A stretch of DNA of 64,000 nt from Kitasatospora atroaurantiaca (lineage in GTDB: Bacteria; Actinomycetota; Actinomycetes; Streptomycetales; Streptomycetaceae). The notes beneath the pieces were generated by a model. The model was given only the letters and a program-made list of their open reading frames with translations. It searched no databases and was not told the DNA's origin. Numbering within the stretch: position 1 is the stretch's first letter; the number at the start of each line of letters is the position of its first letter. Positions 54,869 to 63,618 of the stretch are shown piece by piece. Location of the stretch: NCBI RefSeq assembly GCF_007828955.1, contig NZ_VIVR01000001.1, positions 1,736,001 to 1,800,000 on the forward strand. The letters are read 5' to 3'. A program made the translations under genes and the position numbers.

Positions 54869-55929
54869 ACTCGCACCACCCCGGCGACCGGCATCGCGTT
54901 GACACTCTCGTAGCGGACCTTGGCGCCCGGGTAGGGCGCGTGCACGACGACGCCGCCGCCGGCGTACATGCCGACGTGGTGCATGTCCCTGTAGAAGATC
55001 ACCAGGTCTCCCGGTCGTGCCTCGGACAGACTCACCCGCTGCCCCGCGTACGCCTGCGCCTGCGAGGTACGCGGCAAGGTCACTCCGGCCTGCCGCCAGC
55101 TCCAGTACATCAGACCGGAGCAGTCGAAGGTGCGCGGGCCGGTGGATCCGTAGACGTACGGTGAGCCGATCTTGCTGATCGCGGCGGCCAGGGCGGCGGC
55201 GGCCCGGTCGGAGGAGGGCGGCAGATTGCCGAGGTCGAGCCGGTCGAGGCCGCGGGTGGCCCGCTTCTCGGCGTCCCTGGCGTCCTCGGCGACCATCCGG
55301 GCGCGCTCGCCCGCACCGAGGGTGTTCAGCAGGCGCTGGGCCTTGGTGAGCCGCTGCTGGACCTCCTCCTTGCTCTCGGCGAGCGCACGGCGGACCTCCT
55401 CCAGCTCGGCGAGTTTGGCGGTGGTCTCGGCCCGCCGCTGGTCCAGTCGCCGCTGACGGTCGATCACCTGGTGCAGCGTGTCGTTCTGGCGCGCGGCGGC
55501 CTGGTCGAGGCTGCGGGCCCGGTTCAGGTAGGCCGCGGGGTCGGAGTCCAGCATCAGCTGGACGGCCGGGTCGATGCCGCCGGCCCGGTACTGGGCCGCC
55601 GCGACGACCCCCAGGTCGGCGCGCAGCCGGTTGAGCTCCTCCTGCCCGGCCGCCACCTGCCCCTGCAGGGCGCCGGTCTCGGCCTGAAGCTGCTTCTGGT
55701 ACTCCTGGGCGGCGTTGAACTTCTCGGAGGCCTGCTCGGCCTCGTCGTAGAGCTGGTCCACCTGGGCCTTGACGTCCTTCTTGGAGGGCGGCTCGGCGGG
55801 CGCGGCGGGCGCCGCCTGGGCGCTTCCGCCGACCGCCATGCCGAGCGCGGTGGTCGCGGCTGCGGTGAGTACCAGCGCACGGGCCAGCCGGTGTGCGCCT
55901 GGCAGCTGGGAACGGCGGTGCATCGACAT
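54865..55929 (-). CDS. NlpC/P60 peptidoglycan endopeptidase (paralogue 1)
   Basis: 354 aa. Signal peptide at the N-terminus (cleavage near SAQA-AP), then a long coiled-coil domain (about residues 45-230) and a C-terminal C40 peptidase. The catalytic Cys is in RTFDCSGLMYWS, and the His in DMHHVGMYAGGG. Cleaves peptide stems of peptidoglycan. ATG at 55929 with GGAATGGAG upstream; an ATG at 55923 is possible. It overlaps the metallopeptidase gene (4 nt). No riboswitch was seen in front, unlike paralogue 2. Confidence 0.9.
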   Translation of the reverse strand: MSMHRRSQLPGAHRLARALVLTAAATTALGMAVGGSAQAAPAAPAEPPSKKDVKAQVDQLYDEAEQASEKFNAAQEYQKQLQAETGALQGQVAAGQEELNRLRADLGVVAAAQYRAGGIDPAVQLMLDSDPAAYLNRARSLDQAAARQNDTLHQVIDRQRRLDQRRAETTAKLAELEEVRRALAESKEEVQQRLTKAQRLLNTLGAGERARMVAEDARDAEKRATRGLDRLDLGNLPPSSDRAAAALAAAISKIGSPYVYGSTGPRTFDCSGLMYWSWRQAGVTLPRTSQAQAYAGQRVSLSEARPGDLVIFYRDMHHVGMYAGGGVVVHAPYPGAKVRYESVNAMPVAGVVRV

Positions 55930-56100
55930 GCGGCGACTCCATTCCTGCGGCCGGGCCACCGCCGCCGCCCGGGATGGGCGGCCGTCCGTGCGGAGGTCCG
56001 GGGGCAGACGTTAGCGAGTCACAGCGATCTAGTCCAAACCCCCGTAACACCGAATATTTGACCCCTAATCGGACATCAGCTCGACGAACCCGGAGATGCC

Positions 56101-56134
56101 GCAGGCCCGGCACCCATGAGGGGGCCGGGCCTGC
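56101..56134 (-). terminator. Hairpin terminator of NlpC/P60 paralogue 2
   Basis: Perfect 10-bp stem (GCAGGCCCGG at 56101-56110 with CCGGGCCTGC at 56125-56134), 14-nt loop, 17 nt after the stop of the paralogue-2 gene. Confidence 0.8.
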
Positions 56135-56150
56135 GGGGAGGAGTACGGGA

Positions 56151-57197
56151 TCAGACCCGGACGATGGCCGCGATCGGCATCACCGTGGCGGACTCGTACC
56201 GGACCACCGCGCCCGTGTGCGGGGCGTGGATGATCTGGCCGCCGCCCACGTACATGCCGACGTGGTGCATGTCGCTGTAGTAGATGATCAGGTCGCCGGG
56301 CTTGGCGTTGGCGATGTTGGTGCCGACGTTGGTCCCGGCCGAGGCCTGCGACTGCGAGGTACGCGGGATGGAGACACCCGCCTGGGCGTACGCCCACTGC
56401 ATCAGACCCGAGCAGTCGAAGTTGGTCGGGCCGGCCGCGCCGTAGACGTAGTCGGCGCCGAGCTTGCTCTGGACGGCGGCGATCGCGTTGGCGGTGTACG
56501 AGCCGGACGGCACGTTGCTCAGGTCGACGCGGGTCTGGTCGCGCGAGGCGCGGGAGCTGGAGGCGGCCTTGGCCTCGGCGGCCGCGAGGTCGTCGCGCTC
56601 CTTCTGGGTCAGCGAGTCGAGCAGGGCCTTGGCCTTGGCGAGCTTGCCCTTGACCTCGTCCTTGCTGGCCTTGAGGTCCTTGGTGGTCGCGTCCAGCTCG
56701 GCGAGCTTGGACTGCGCCTCGGACTTCTGCTGGTCGAGCCGGCGCTGCTGGTCCTTGAGGGTCTTCAGCGCGTCGCTCTGGCTGGCACCGAGCTGGTTCA
56801 GCGAGCCGGCCTGGCTGAGGAAGGAGTCCGGGCTGCTGGAGAGCATCAGCTGGACGGTCGGCGAGATCCCACCGCTGCGGTACTGCTCGGCCGCGATCTC
56901 GCCGAGGCTGCCCTGAAGGGTGCTCACCTCGGCCTGCTGCCGCGCCACCTGGTCCTGGAGGTTGCCGACCTGCTTCTGCAGGGTCTGCTGCTTCTCCGTC
57001 GCCGCGTTGTACTTCTCGGTCGCCTGCTCGGCCTGCTCGTTGAGCTGGTCGACCTGGGCCTTGACCTCGTCCTTGGTGGGCGCCGGGTCGGCGTGTGCAC
57101 CGGACTGCGAGGAGAGGGCCACGGCCGCTGCGGCGGCAGCGGTCATGATCGAGACGCGGGCACGGCTGGCAGGCTTGGGACGACGATGGGACGCCAC
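56151..57197 (-). CDS. NlpC/P60 peptidoglycan endopeptidase (paralogue 2), c-di-AMP regulated
   Basis: 348 aa. Signal peptide with MASHRRPKPASRARVS start and AHADP cleavage region, coiled-coil domain (about 40-240), and C40 domain with NFDCSGLMQWAYAQAG and DMHHVGMYVGGG. The GTG at 57197 has AAGGAG 8 nt upstream. A c-di-AMP riboswitch of about 210 nt lies in the 5' leader, as for several actinobacterial cell-wall hydrolases (rpfA, nlpC). Expression should fall when c-di-AMP is high. A second copy of the shared promoter type lies before paralogue 3. Confidence 0.93.
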   Translation of the reverse strand: MASHRRPKPASRARVSIMTAAAAAAVALSSQSGAHADPAPTKDEVKAQVDQLNEQAEQATEKYNAATEKQQTLQKQVGNLQDQVARQQAEVSTLQGSLGEIAAEQYRSGGISPTVQLMLSSSPDSFLSQAGSLNQLGASQSDALKTLKDQQRRLDQQKSEAQSKLAELDATTKDLKASKDEVKGKLAKAKALLDSLTQKERDDLAAAEAKAASSSRASRDQTRVDLSNVPSGSYTANAIAAVQSKLGADYVYGAAGPTNFDCSGLMQWAYAQAGVSIPRTSQSQASAGTNVGTNIANAKPGDLIIYYSDMHHVGMYVGGGQIIHAPHTGAVVRYESATVMPIAAIVRV

Positions 57198-57213
57198 GAA
57201 GGCGGACTCCTTC

Positions 57214-57425
57214 TTCCTACGTCCGCCTACCGGGTGAGCTGACGGGTTCGGGCTGGAAGAGATGCCCTACGACGCCTCACCGGCAGCTGACTGCCGACCT
57301 GGCGCCGATTCACCCCGAGGAACGTGGTTCCCCGGCTCCGATCCACAGCACCCCTTCCGGGGCTTCCCCGTAGGACAGTTGACCTGCCCCGCTGTTTCTC
57401 GGACTCGGCGGTAGCCACCGCCGCC
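57214..57425 (-). ncRNA. c-di-AMP (ydaO/yuaA) riboswitch
   Basis: On the minus strand the conserved features appear in order: GAGAAACAGCGGGGCAGGTC, CCGGGGAACCACG, CTCGGGGTGAATCGG, TAGGG and GAACCCGTCAGCTCACCCGG-TAGGCGG. It lies between the TAGGGT promoter and the GTG start of a cell-wall hydrolase gene, where ydaO riboswitches occur in actinobacteria. Exact ends are approximate. Confidence 0.88.
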
Positions 57426-57466
57426 ACCCAGGCTGGGTGATCGACTGTGCGGTGGCTCGAGGCATG

Positions 57467-57496
57467 ACCCTAGTAACGAAACCGTGATCCGTTCAA
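57467..57496 (-). promoter_or_regulatory. Promoter of the c-di-AMP-controlled gene
   Basis: On the minus strand TTGAAC (57491-57496) and TAGGGT (57467-57472) are separated by 18 nt. A similar ACTAGGGTC block precedes paralogue 3 at 58813-58818, with TGATC upstream in both. Confidence 0.5.
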
Positions 57497-57606
57497 ATCC
57501 TTGTAGGTAAAAAGTCGGAATGACGGCCAAGTTCGCTTGTGATTACGACCGAGGGTGACGGAAAAAGCACGTTCGGCTGATGAATTCTCATCATATGGAC
57601 GCGAAA

Positions 57607-57653
57607 GGGCCCACCGGACGTGTTCCGGATCACAGGAACATTTCGGTGGGCCC
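57607..57653 (-). terminator. Terminator of NlpC/P60 paralogue 3
   Basis: GGGCCCACCG (57607-57616) pairs with CGGTGGGCCC (57644-57653). On the minus strand the stem is followed by TTTCG. Confidence 0.82.
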
Positions 57654-57716
57654 GCGCGTGTCACCGTGCGTCAGATGTGGCGAACGGTAGCCAAATGTCC
57701 GATATGAGACTGAGCG

Positions 57717-58742
57717 TCAGACCCGACGGATGGTCTTGATCGGCATCGCGTCGGCGTCCATGATCTTGACCACGTCGCCGGTGTGCGGGGCGTGCACCAC
57801 CAGGCCGTTGCCGATGTACATGCCGACGTGGTGCGCGTCGCTGTGGTAGATGACCAGGTCGCCCGGCTGGGCCTGGGCCAGCGAGGGCACCCGGGTGCCG
57901 ACGGTCGCCTGGTCCTGCGAGGTACGCGGCAGCGAGACACCGGCCTTGGCGTACGCCCAGACCATCAGACCCGAGCAGTCGAAGCTGTTGGGGCCGGTGG
58001 CGCCCCAGACGTACGGTGCGCCGCGCTTGCTCATCGCGGCGTTGACCGCGACGGCGGCGTAGCCACCGGGGTCCGGCAGGTTGCTGATGTCGTAGCGGGA
58101 GTCGCTGCGCGAGGCCCGGTCGCCCAGGATGGCGGCACGCTCGGCGGCGCTGAGCTTGTTCAGCAGGGTCTTGGCTTCCTGGAGCTTCTGCTGGACCTCG
58201 GCCTTGGCGTCGTTCAGCATCTTGGTGCTGCGGTCCAGCTCGGCCAGCGTGGCCGCGGCCTCCTGCTTCTGCTGGTCGAGCCGGCGCTGCTGGTCCTTCA
58301 GGGACTTCAGGGTCTGCGCCTGGGTCTCGGTGACCTGCTCGGCGCTGGACGCCTGCGCCAGGTAGCCGTCCGGATTGGAGGAGAGCATCAGCGCCACCGA
58401 CGGGTCGATCCCGCCGGCCCGGTACTGCTCGCCCGCCACCGCCGACAGGCCGCTCTGCAGCTGCGTCATCTGGTCCTGGCCGCGGGCGACCTGGTCCTGC
58501 AGCTGGTCGGCCTGCTTGCGCAGCTGGTCGGCCCGCTCCTTGGCGCCGTTGTACTTCTCGGAGGCCTGCTCCTGCTCCTCGAGCAGCTTGTCGACCTGGG
58601 CCTTGATCTCGTCCTTGTTCGGCTGGGCGGGCGCCGCGTGGGCACTCACCTGCGCGGACAGGGCGACCGCGGTCGCTGCGGCAGCGGTCAGCACGGAGAC
58701 CCGCGCGCGGCTCGGCTGCTTGGGACGGCGGTGGGAGGCCAA
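57717..58742 (-). CDS. NlpC/P60 peptidoglycan endopeptidase (paralogue 3)
   Basis: 341 aa. Shares the MASHRRPK start with paralogue 2, then a signal peptide, coiled-coil domain (about 40-230) and C40 domain (SFDCSGLMVWAYAKAG; DAHHVGMYIGNG). Probably arose by tandem duplication with paralogue 2. TTG start at 58742 with AAGGAG 9 nt upstream. No c-di-AMP riboswitch was seen before it. A hairpin terminator follows at 57607. Confidence 0.9.
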   Translation of the reverse strand: MASHRRPKQPSRARVSVLTAAAATAVALSAQVSAHAAPAQPNKDEIKAQVDKLLEEQEQASEKYNGAKERADQLRKQADQLQDQVARGQDQMTQLQSGLSAVAGEQYRAGGIDPSVALMLSSNPDGYLAQASSAEQVTETQAQTLKSLKDQQRRLDQQKQEAAATLAELDRSTKMLNDAKAEVQQKLQEAKTLLNKLSAAERAAILGDRASRSDSRYDISNLPDPGGYAAVAVNAAMSKRGAPYVWGATGPNSFDCSGLMVWAYAKAGVSLPRTSQDQATVGTRVPSLAQAQPGDLVIYHSDAHHVGMYIGNGLVVHAPHTGDVVKIMDADAMPIKTIRRV

Positions 58743-58933
58743 GGGTCTAGCTCCTTCTTCCTGCTGGACTCACCCAATCGAGTGACAGTCCGGAAAATAG
58801 GTTTGACGCCAGACCCTAGTGAAGATCACAGCTTCGCGCCACTCCCCTACCTCTACGAACTTCTTGCCGCAGAGGGGAATTCACGGGACCGACACATCCC
58901 GGCCACGCCACGCTGACCAGCCATCAGGACTTC

Positions 58934-60400
58934 TCAGGACCGGGCCAGCCGGTTGAGCAGCAGAATCGACGCCACCGGACGGGCGCCCGCCTTGCGCACG
59001 CCGTCGGCGACCTCCTTGTCCGTGGAGACCACCACCACAGGACGTCCCTGCGGCTCGGCCCGCACCAGGCGCCGGATCAGCTCGTCCGCCGTCTCCCCCG
59101 TACGGCTGAACCGCACCCGTACGCCACGCGGCGGCGCCATGATCACCGGAACGTCCAGATCCTGCCCGTCGAACACACAGGTGACCTCCGCCTGGGTGCG
59201 CTGGGCGAGCATCGCCAGACCGCCGAGCAGCCTGATCCGCTGCTGCTCCAGCGGCAGGGCCGGATAGCCGGTCTTGGTGACGTTGTAGCCGTCCACCACC
59301 AGATGGACCTGAGGGATCGCCAGCAGCTGGTCCAGCAGCGCAGGGTCGTCCTCGGCGAGCGCGCGCCGGGCCACGTCGTGCGGCGAGGCGGAGCCGGGGA
59401 CGACGGCGTCCACCAGGTCCGCCGGGTGGATCTGGGTGACCGGCAGCGCCAGCTCGCGCTGCAGGCCCTGGGCCGACTGCAGCACGGTGTCCAGCAGCAG
59501 CCGCAGCCGCATGTCCTCGACGCTGCGGCCCTCCCTGGCCGAGCGCCGGCCCGCCTCCACGGCCGTCTCCAGCTCGGAGATCCGGTGCTTCAGGCGACGC
59601 GCCTCGCCCTCCGCCGCGCTCCGCTCCGCGGCGGCCGCGGACTTCGCGGCCTCCAGCTCGGCATGCACCTTCCTGGCCTCGGCCTGCGCCCGCTTGGTGT
59701 CGCTCTCGAGGCTGCGCACCTTCTTACGCAGCGACTCGGCCTCCTTTCGGACGCCCTCCGAGTCGGCCCGCTGGCGCTCCAGATCGGCCCGCGCCTGCGA
59801 GCGCAGCTCGGCCAGCTCCTCCTGCAGCTTCTCGACCAGCCGGGCGGCCTCGGCGGCGGCGCCCTCGGCCCCGGCCCGCTCCACCTGCTCGCCCGCCTCG
59901 GCCACCAGCCGGGACCAGCCGGCCGGGCGCAGCAGGTACGCGGCGGCGGCGACGTCCATCGGATCGGCGGCGCCGGGCACACTGCCCGCTTCGAGGGCCT
60001 TGACCAGGTCGGGCTGTCCCAGCCGGAGGCGGTCAGCTATCCGCAGCCGGAAGACGGGCTCGGACTCCAGGGCGGCGGCGAGCGCCGTGCCCGCGTACTT
60101 GGCCCGGCGGGCCGGGGTGAACTTGGCGTACTGCCGCAGGGAGGCGGGCAGATCGGCGGGCGGCAGGCCGCCGAGGGCGTCGGCGGCGATCCCGACCACC
60201 CGGCGGCGGACACCCTCGGGCAGCGGCCGGTCAAGATGCTCCGCAGCCGCCTCGGTGCCCGGTTCGGTGGTGGACTCGGTGCCGGGCTCGGCGGTGGTCT
60301 CGGTGCCGGCTTCGGCGTCGGCCACCGGGACGGCACGGGCCGCGTCCGCAGCGGGCGGATGCCCCTGCGTCTCGGCTGGCCCCCTCGCTGCGTCCACCAC
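58934..60400 (-). CDS. NYN-domain RNA-binding/nuclease-like protein
   Basis: 488 aa. A Glu/Thr-rich low-complexity N-terminus (about 20-55) and a helical region lead to a long coiled coil (about 170-270, many Glu/Lys/Arg/Ala). The C-terminal NYN (YacP-like PIN-fold) domain has the Asp motifs VVDGYNVTK, VTCVFDGQDLD and VVVSTDKEVADG. These proteins are RNA-binding putative nucleases. GTG at 60400. The zinc-ribbon gene upstream ends about 140 nt away. RNA target unknown. Confidence 0.87.
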   Translation of the reverse strand: MVDAARGPAETQGHPPAADAARAVPVADAEAGTETTAEPGTESTTEPGTEAAAEHLDRPLPEGVRRRVVGIAADALGGLPPADLPASLRQYAKFTPARRAKYAGTALAAALESEPVFRLRIADRLRLGQPDLVKALEAGSVPGAADPMDVAAAAYLLRPAGWSRLVAEAGEQVERAGAEGAAAEAARLVEKLQEELAELRSQARADLERQRADSEGVRKEAESLRKKVRSLESDTKRAQAEARKVHAELEAAKSAAAAERSAAEGEARRLKHRISELETAVEAGRRSAREGRSVEDMRLRLLLDTVLQSAQGLQRELALPVTQIHPADLVDAVVPGSASPHDVARRALAEDDPALLDQLLAIPQVHLVVDGYNVTKTGYPALPLEQQRIRLLGGLAMLAQRTQAEVTCVFDGQDLDVPVIMAPPRGVRVRFSRTGETADELIRRLVRAEPQGRPVVVVSTDKEVADGVRKAGARPVASILLLNRLARS

Positions 60401-60540
60401 GTCCTCGGCTCCGATCCTGCTCTGCGGGGTCCGTACGGCCGGTTGCCGCTGCCCTCAAACTCACCGCTCTCTGCAATTGTCCCGTGTACCGTGCCCCACC
60501 CGGGACGTCGTCACACCCCGGGCAGGGCCGGTCGGGCGTC

Positions 60541-60801
60541 TCAGGACTCCTGCGGCTCCGCCTGCTCCTCGGCGCCCGGACGGGCCACCAGCTCGACCTG
60601 GTCCACCGCGTTGCACCAGCGGCAGCGCACCGACTCGATGGTCTCGGCGAGCACCTCGGTCTCCTCCACCTTGGACTCGCCCGCGAGGTCGAAGTGCAGG
60701 TACTCGACGACCCGCGAGGAGCGGGTCACGTCAAAACGGGTCAGGTTGCCACAGAGGGTGCAGCGCCAGCGGGTCTCAGCGGTGGGTGCGGCGACGGTCA
60801 T
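60541..60801 (-). CDS. Small zinc-ribbon protein
   Basis: 86 aa. Two Cys pairs form a zinc ribbon: CTLCGNLTRFDV and CRWCNAVDQVEL, about 45 residues apart. The tail is acidic (GAEEQAEPQES). ATG at 60801; upstream in-frame codons extend to 60918, but GAGGAC precedes the chosen start. Divergent from the rhomboid gene. Function unknown. Confidence 0.8.
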   Translation of the reverse strand: MTVAAPTAETRWRCTLCGNLTRFDVTRSSRVVEYLHFDLAGESKVEETEVLAETIESVRCRWCNAVDQVELVARPGAEEQAEPQES

Positions 60802-60968
60802 CGGCCTGTCCTCTCGGTCGGTGCAGTCTCTCGGCTGTACCCGGGTCTTGACGACCAAGCCTATTGCCTGCCCGTTCGCCGCCCGCCACCGGTACAGACA
60901 CTCGACGGCGTCACCCACACGCAGTACAACGCGGTGTCAGCACCGGCGGCCCGAGGAATGCTCGCAGC

Positions 60969-61781
60969 ATGGTGACTCCCGTCCTCGACCACGTCGGCGC
61001 GCAGGACGACAGCCCGCCCGGCCGTCCGGCGGTCGTCACCCTCACTCTGATCGCGCTCAACGCGCTGGTCCTGCTGATCGGCCCTAGCTTCGGACTCAAC
61101 CCGCGCTACGGCATCGGCCAGAGCCGGGTCTGCGCCGAGCAGCGGTACGAGCAGCGCTGGGGCGCCGTGCCCGCCGAACTGGTCCGCAACCGCCCGCTGA
61201 CGGCCGATCAACTCACCGCCCTGCCAAAGGTGGCGGCGGACTGCTCGGTCTCCCCCTCGCCCCGCAAGCTGCCCGTGCTCTCCGTCCTCACCTCGCTCTT
61301 CGTGCACGCAGGGTGGCTTCACTTACTGGGCAACGTGCTCTTCCTGTTCGTCTTCGGCCCCGGCGTCGAGGAGCGCTTCGGCCGGCTGCGCTTCCTGCTC
61401 TGCTACCTCGCGGTGGGCTACCTCGCGACGTACGGCTACGCGGTGGCCGAGGCGCACTCCACCGAATCCGTCCGGGCCCTGGTCGGCGCCTCGGGGGCGA
61501 TCGCGGGGGTGCTCGGCGCGTACCTGCGGCTCTACCCGAGGGCGCGGGTGACCGCGCTGGTGCCGCTGCTGCTCTTCATCCCGCTGCGCTTCCCCGCCTG
61601 GCTGGTGCTGGGGCTCTGGTTCGTCCTGCAGTGGTGGTCGGTCCGCTCGGGCGGACCCGGGGTGGCCTACCTGGTCCACGTCATCGGCTTCACGGCCGGA
61701 TACCTGGCCGCCTGGGCGGGGACGCGTCGGCGGGCCCCCGATACGCTGGCTCCAACCCCACGGACAGGAGCCGCAGAGTGA
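60969..61781 (+). CDS. Rhomboid-family intramembrane serine protease
   Basis: 270 aa membrane protein with about six transmembrane helices. Catalytic Ser175 in LVGASGAIAGVLG and His237 in YLVHVIGF; the HLLGN motif (residues 118-122) is present, with the Asn of the oxyanion hole. Codon 119 is TTA (61323-61325), one of only two TTA codons found in the window's genes, so expression should depend on the bldA tRNA. ATG at 60969. The stop overlaps the Lrp-type gene start (GTGA). Confidence 0.9.
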   Translation: MVTPVLDHVGAQDDSPPGRPAVVTLTLIALNALVLLIGPSFGLNPRYGIGQSRVCAEQRYEQRWGAVPAELVRNRPLTADQLTALPKVAADCSVSPSPRKLPVLSVLTSLFVHAGWLHLLGNVLFLFVFGPGVEERFGRLRFLLCYLAVGYLATYGYAVAEAHSTESVRALVGASGAIAGVLGAYLRLYPRARVTALVPLLLFIPLRFPAWLVLGLWFVLQWWSVRSGGPGVAYLVHVIGFTAGYLAAWAGTRRRAPDTLAPTPRTGAAE

Positions 61782-62059
61782 TCACCGCGATCGTTCTCAT
61801 CAAGACCAGCGTCGACCGGATCCCCGAGATCGCGGAGGCGATCGCCGCCATCGAGGGCGTCAGCGAGGTCTACTCGGTGACCGGCGGCTACGACCTGGTG
61901 GCGATGGTCCGGGTACGGCACCACGACGACCTGGCCACGGTGATCCCCGGCCGCCTCAACAAGGTCCCCGGGGTCGAGCACACCGAGACCCAGATCGCCT
62001 TCCGCACCTACTCCCAGCACGACCTCGAAGCCGCGTTCGCCCTCGGCCTCGACGAGTAG
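61778..62059 (+). CDS. Lrp/AsnC-type ligand-binding (RAM) domain protein
   Basis: 93 aa, a stand-alone RAM/ACT-like domain without the DNA-binding helix-turn-helix of full Lrp proteins: TAIVLIKTSVDRIPEIAEAIAAIEGVSEVYSVTGGYDLVAMVRV. GTG at 61778 with GGAG upstream, overlapping the rhomboid stop. Such proteins bind amino acids or modulate partner proteins. The second gene of a two-gene unit with the TTA-containing rhomboid, so its translation may also be coupled. Confidence 0.88.
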   Translation: MITAIVLIKTSVDRIPEIAEAIAAIEGVSEVYSVTGGYDLVAMVRVRHHDDLATVIPGRLNKVPGVEHTETQIAFRTYSQHDLEAAFALGLDE

Positions 62060-62090
62060 CTTTTTCGGGCTCGCCATCAGCCTGCACTAT

Positions 62091-62196
62091 CAGGGGCGCG
62101 GGGAACTGCGCGAAATCGGAAGTGACGGCGCCGCACCTTCCGCCTCGCGCAGTTCTCCCCCAGCCTTCGGCCGGGAGGTGCCCCCACGCGCCCCTG
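62091..62196. repeat. Long inverted repeat, copy 5, interrupted by family-2 repeat
   Basis: The left arm (62091-62123) is intact. The right arm is split: CCTTCCGCCTCGCGCAGTTC runs to 62155, then the 30-bp family-2 element (62157-62186), then CGCGCCCCTG. The two outer pieces join to restore a normal arm. Lies between the Lrp-type and aminotransferase genes, which are convergent. Confidence 0.82.
62157..62186 (-). repeat. 30-bp quasi-palindromic repeat, family 2, copy B
   Basis: Reverse-complement copy of the repeat at 44341-44370, matching 28 of 30 positions. It is inserted in the right arm of the long inverted repeat at 62091. Confidence 0.78.
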
Positions 62197-62206
62197 GTGG
62201 CACCCC

Positions 62207-63568
62207 TCAGCGACGGGTGTCGGCAACGCAGCGGCCGCCCTCGCTGCGGTACGTCCAGCGCGCACCGTCCGTGACCAGCTCGCGAACCGCGGCCAGGAAC
62301 CGCTCCAGGTGCTCGTCGGGCGTCCCGGCACCGAAGCTCACCCGAATCGCGTTCAGACTGCGCTCGCCCGGCAGCGAGGCCTCCGGCGCACCGCACTCGG
62401 ACGGCGCCGCGTCCTCCCCGCCCAGCAGCGTACGGACCAGCGGGTGCGCGCAGAACAGCCCGTCCCGCACCCCGATCCCGTACTCGGCCGACAGCGCCGC
62501 CGCGAAGTGCGAGCTGTTCCACCCCTGGACGACAAACGACAGCACCCCCACCCGCGCGGCGTCCTCACCGAACAGGCTCAGCACCTTGACCTCGGGGATC
62601 TCGGCCAGCCCGGCCTTCAGACGGGCGATCAGCCGCTGCTCGCGGGCCTCCAGCACCTCGAAGCCGGCCTCGCCGAGCGCCCGGCAGGCCGAGGCGATCG
62701 AGTAGGCGCCGATCACGTTCGGCGAGCCGGCCTCGTGCCGCGCCGGGCCGCTCTGCCACTCGACGGCCACCGAGCCGTCCACCTCGCGGGCGACCGTACG
62801 GCTCGCGCCGCCACCTGCCAGGTACGGCTCGGCCGCGTCTAGCCAGTCGCTGCGCCCGGCGAGCACGCCCGCGCCGAACGGGGCGTACAGCTTGTGGCCG
62901 GAGAAGGCGACCCAGTCGACGCCGAGCTCGCGGACGGAGACCCGGTGGTGGGGAGCGAGCTGCGCGGCGTCCAGGACGACCCGGGCGCCGTGCCGGTGAG
63001 CCACCTCGGTGAGCTCGGCGACGGGCCACAGCTCGCCGGTGACGTTGGAGGCGCCGGTGACGCAGAACAGCTTCGGGCCCTCGACCGCGTCGGCGAGCGC
63101 GGCGTCGAGGGCGGCAACGGCCTCGGCGTGCGAGCGCGGGGCCCGCAGGTAGGTGACCGTCAGGCCCTCACGGCGCCAGGGCAGCAGCGAGGCGTGGTGC
63201 TCGGTCTCGAAGGCGAAGACCCGGGTGCCGGCCGGGAGCACGCCCGCCAGCAGGTTGAGCGAGTCGGTGGTGGCGCGGGTGAAGACCACCTGGTCGCCCT
63301 CGCGCAGGTCGAGGAACTCCTCGACGGTGCGGCGGCTCTGCTCGAAGAGGTCGGTGGACAGCTGCGAGAGGTAGCCGGCGCCGCGGTGCACGCTGCCGTA
63401 GTAGGGGGCGTACGCGGCGACATCGTCCCAGACCCGCTGGAGGGCCGGGGAGCTCGCGGCGTAGTCGAGCGCGGCGTACGCGACCTTCTCGCCGCTGACC
63501 AGCGGGACCTGGACGTCGTGGCCGAGGACGGCGAGCGGGGCGCAGAGATCAGTGGTGGTCACGGACAT
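62207..63568 (-). CDS. Class V aminotransferase (cysteine desulfurase-like)
   Basis: 453 aa PLP enzyme. The fold-type I features are present: TDSLNLLAGVL, TEHHASLLPWRR, VVLDAAQLAPHHRVSV (Asp pairing PLP), and the PLP Lys in WVAFSGHKLYAPFGAG. Related to cysteine desulfurase/SufS and EgtE-type enzymes, so it might act on sulfur-containing amino acids. A SAM-IV riboswitch and a ribosome-site-masking hairpin lie in its leader, which also supports sulfur metabolism. ATG at 63568 follows GGAGGAG. Substrate unknown. Confidence 0.85.
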   Translation of the reverse strand: MSVTTTDLCAPLAVLGHDVQVPLVSGEKVAYAALDYAASSPALQRVWDDVAAYAPYYGSVHRGAGYLSQLSTDLFEQSRRTVEEFLDLREGDQVVFTRATTDSLNLLAGVLPAGTRVFAFETEHHASLLPWRREGLTVTYLRAPRSHAEAVAALDAALADAVEGPKLFCVTGASNVTGELWPVAELTEVAHRHGARVVLDAAQLAPHHRVSVRELGVDWVAFSGHKLYAPFGAGVLAGRSDWLDAAEPYLAGGGASRTVAREVDGSVAVEWQSGPARHEAGSPNVIGAYSIASACRALGEAGFEVLEAREQRLIARLKAGLAEIPEVKVLSLFGEDAARVGVLSFVVQGWNSSHFAAALSAEYGIGVRDGLFCAHPLVRTLLGGEDAAPSECGAPEASLPGERSLNAIRVSFGAGTPDEHLERFLAAVRELVTDGARWTYRSEGGRCVADTRR

Positions 63569-63573
63569 GGGAG

Positions 63574-63607
63574 TGCACTCCTCCGGGGTCAGGACCCCGG
63601 GAGTGCA
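63574..63607 (-). promoter_or_regulatory. Hairpin masking the ribosome-binding site
   Basis: On the minus strand TGCACTCCCGGGGTC pairs with GACCCCGGAGGAGTGCA (2-nt bulge). The GGAGGAG Shine-Dalgarno is inside the stem. It lies between the SAM-IV aptamer and the ATG at 63568, so it is a likely expression platform. Confidence 0.75.
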
Positions 63608-63618
63608 GATATGCCGGT

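Noticed and set aside
58743..58933. Second c-di-AMP riboswitch before NlpC/P60 paralogue 3
   Set aside because: The GGGGAACC and GGGTGAATC blocks are absent; only the promoter-like TAGGGT is shared.
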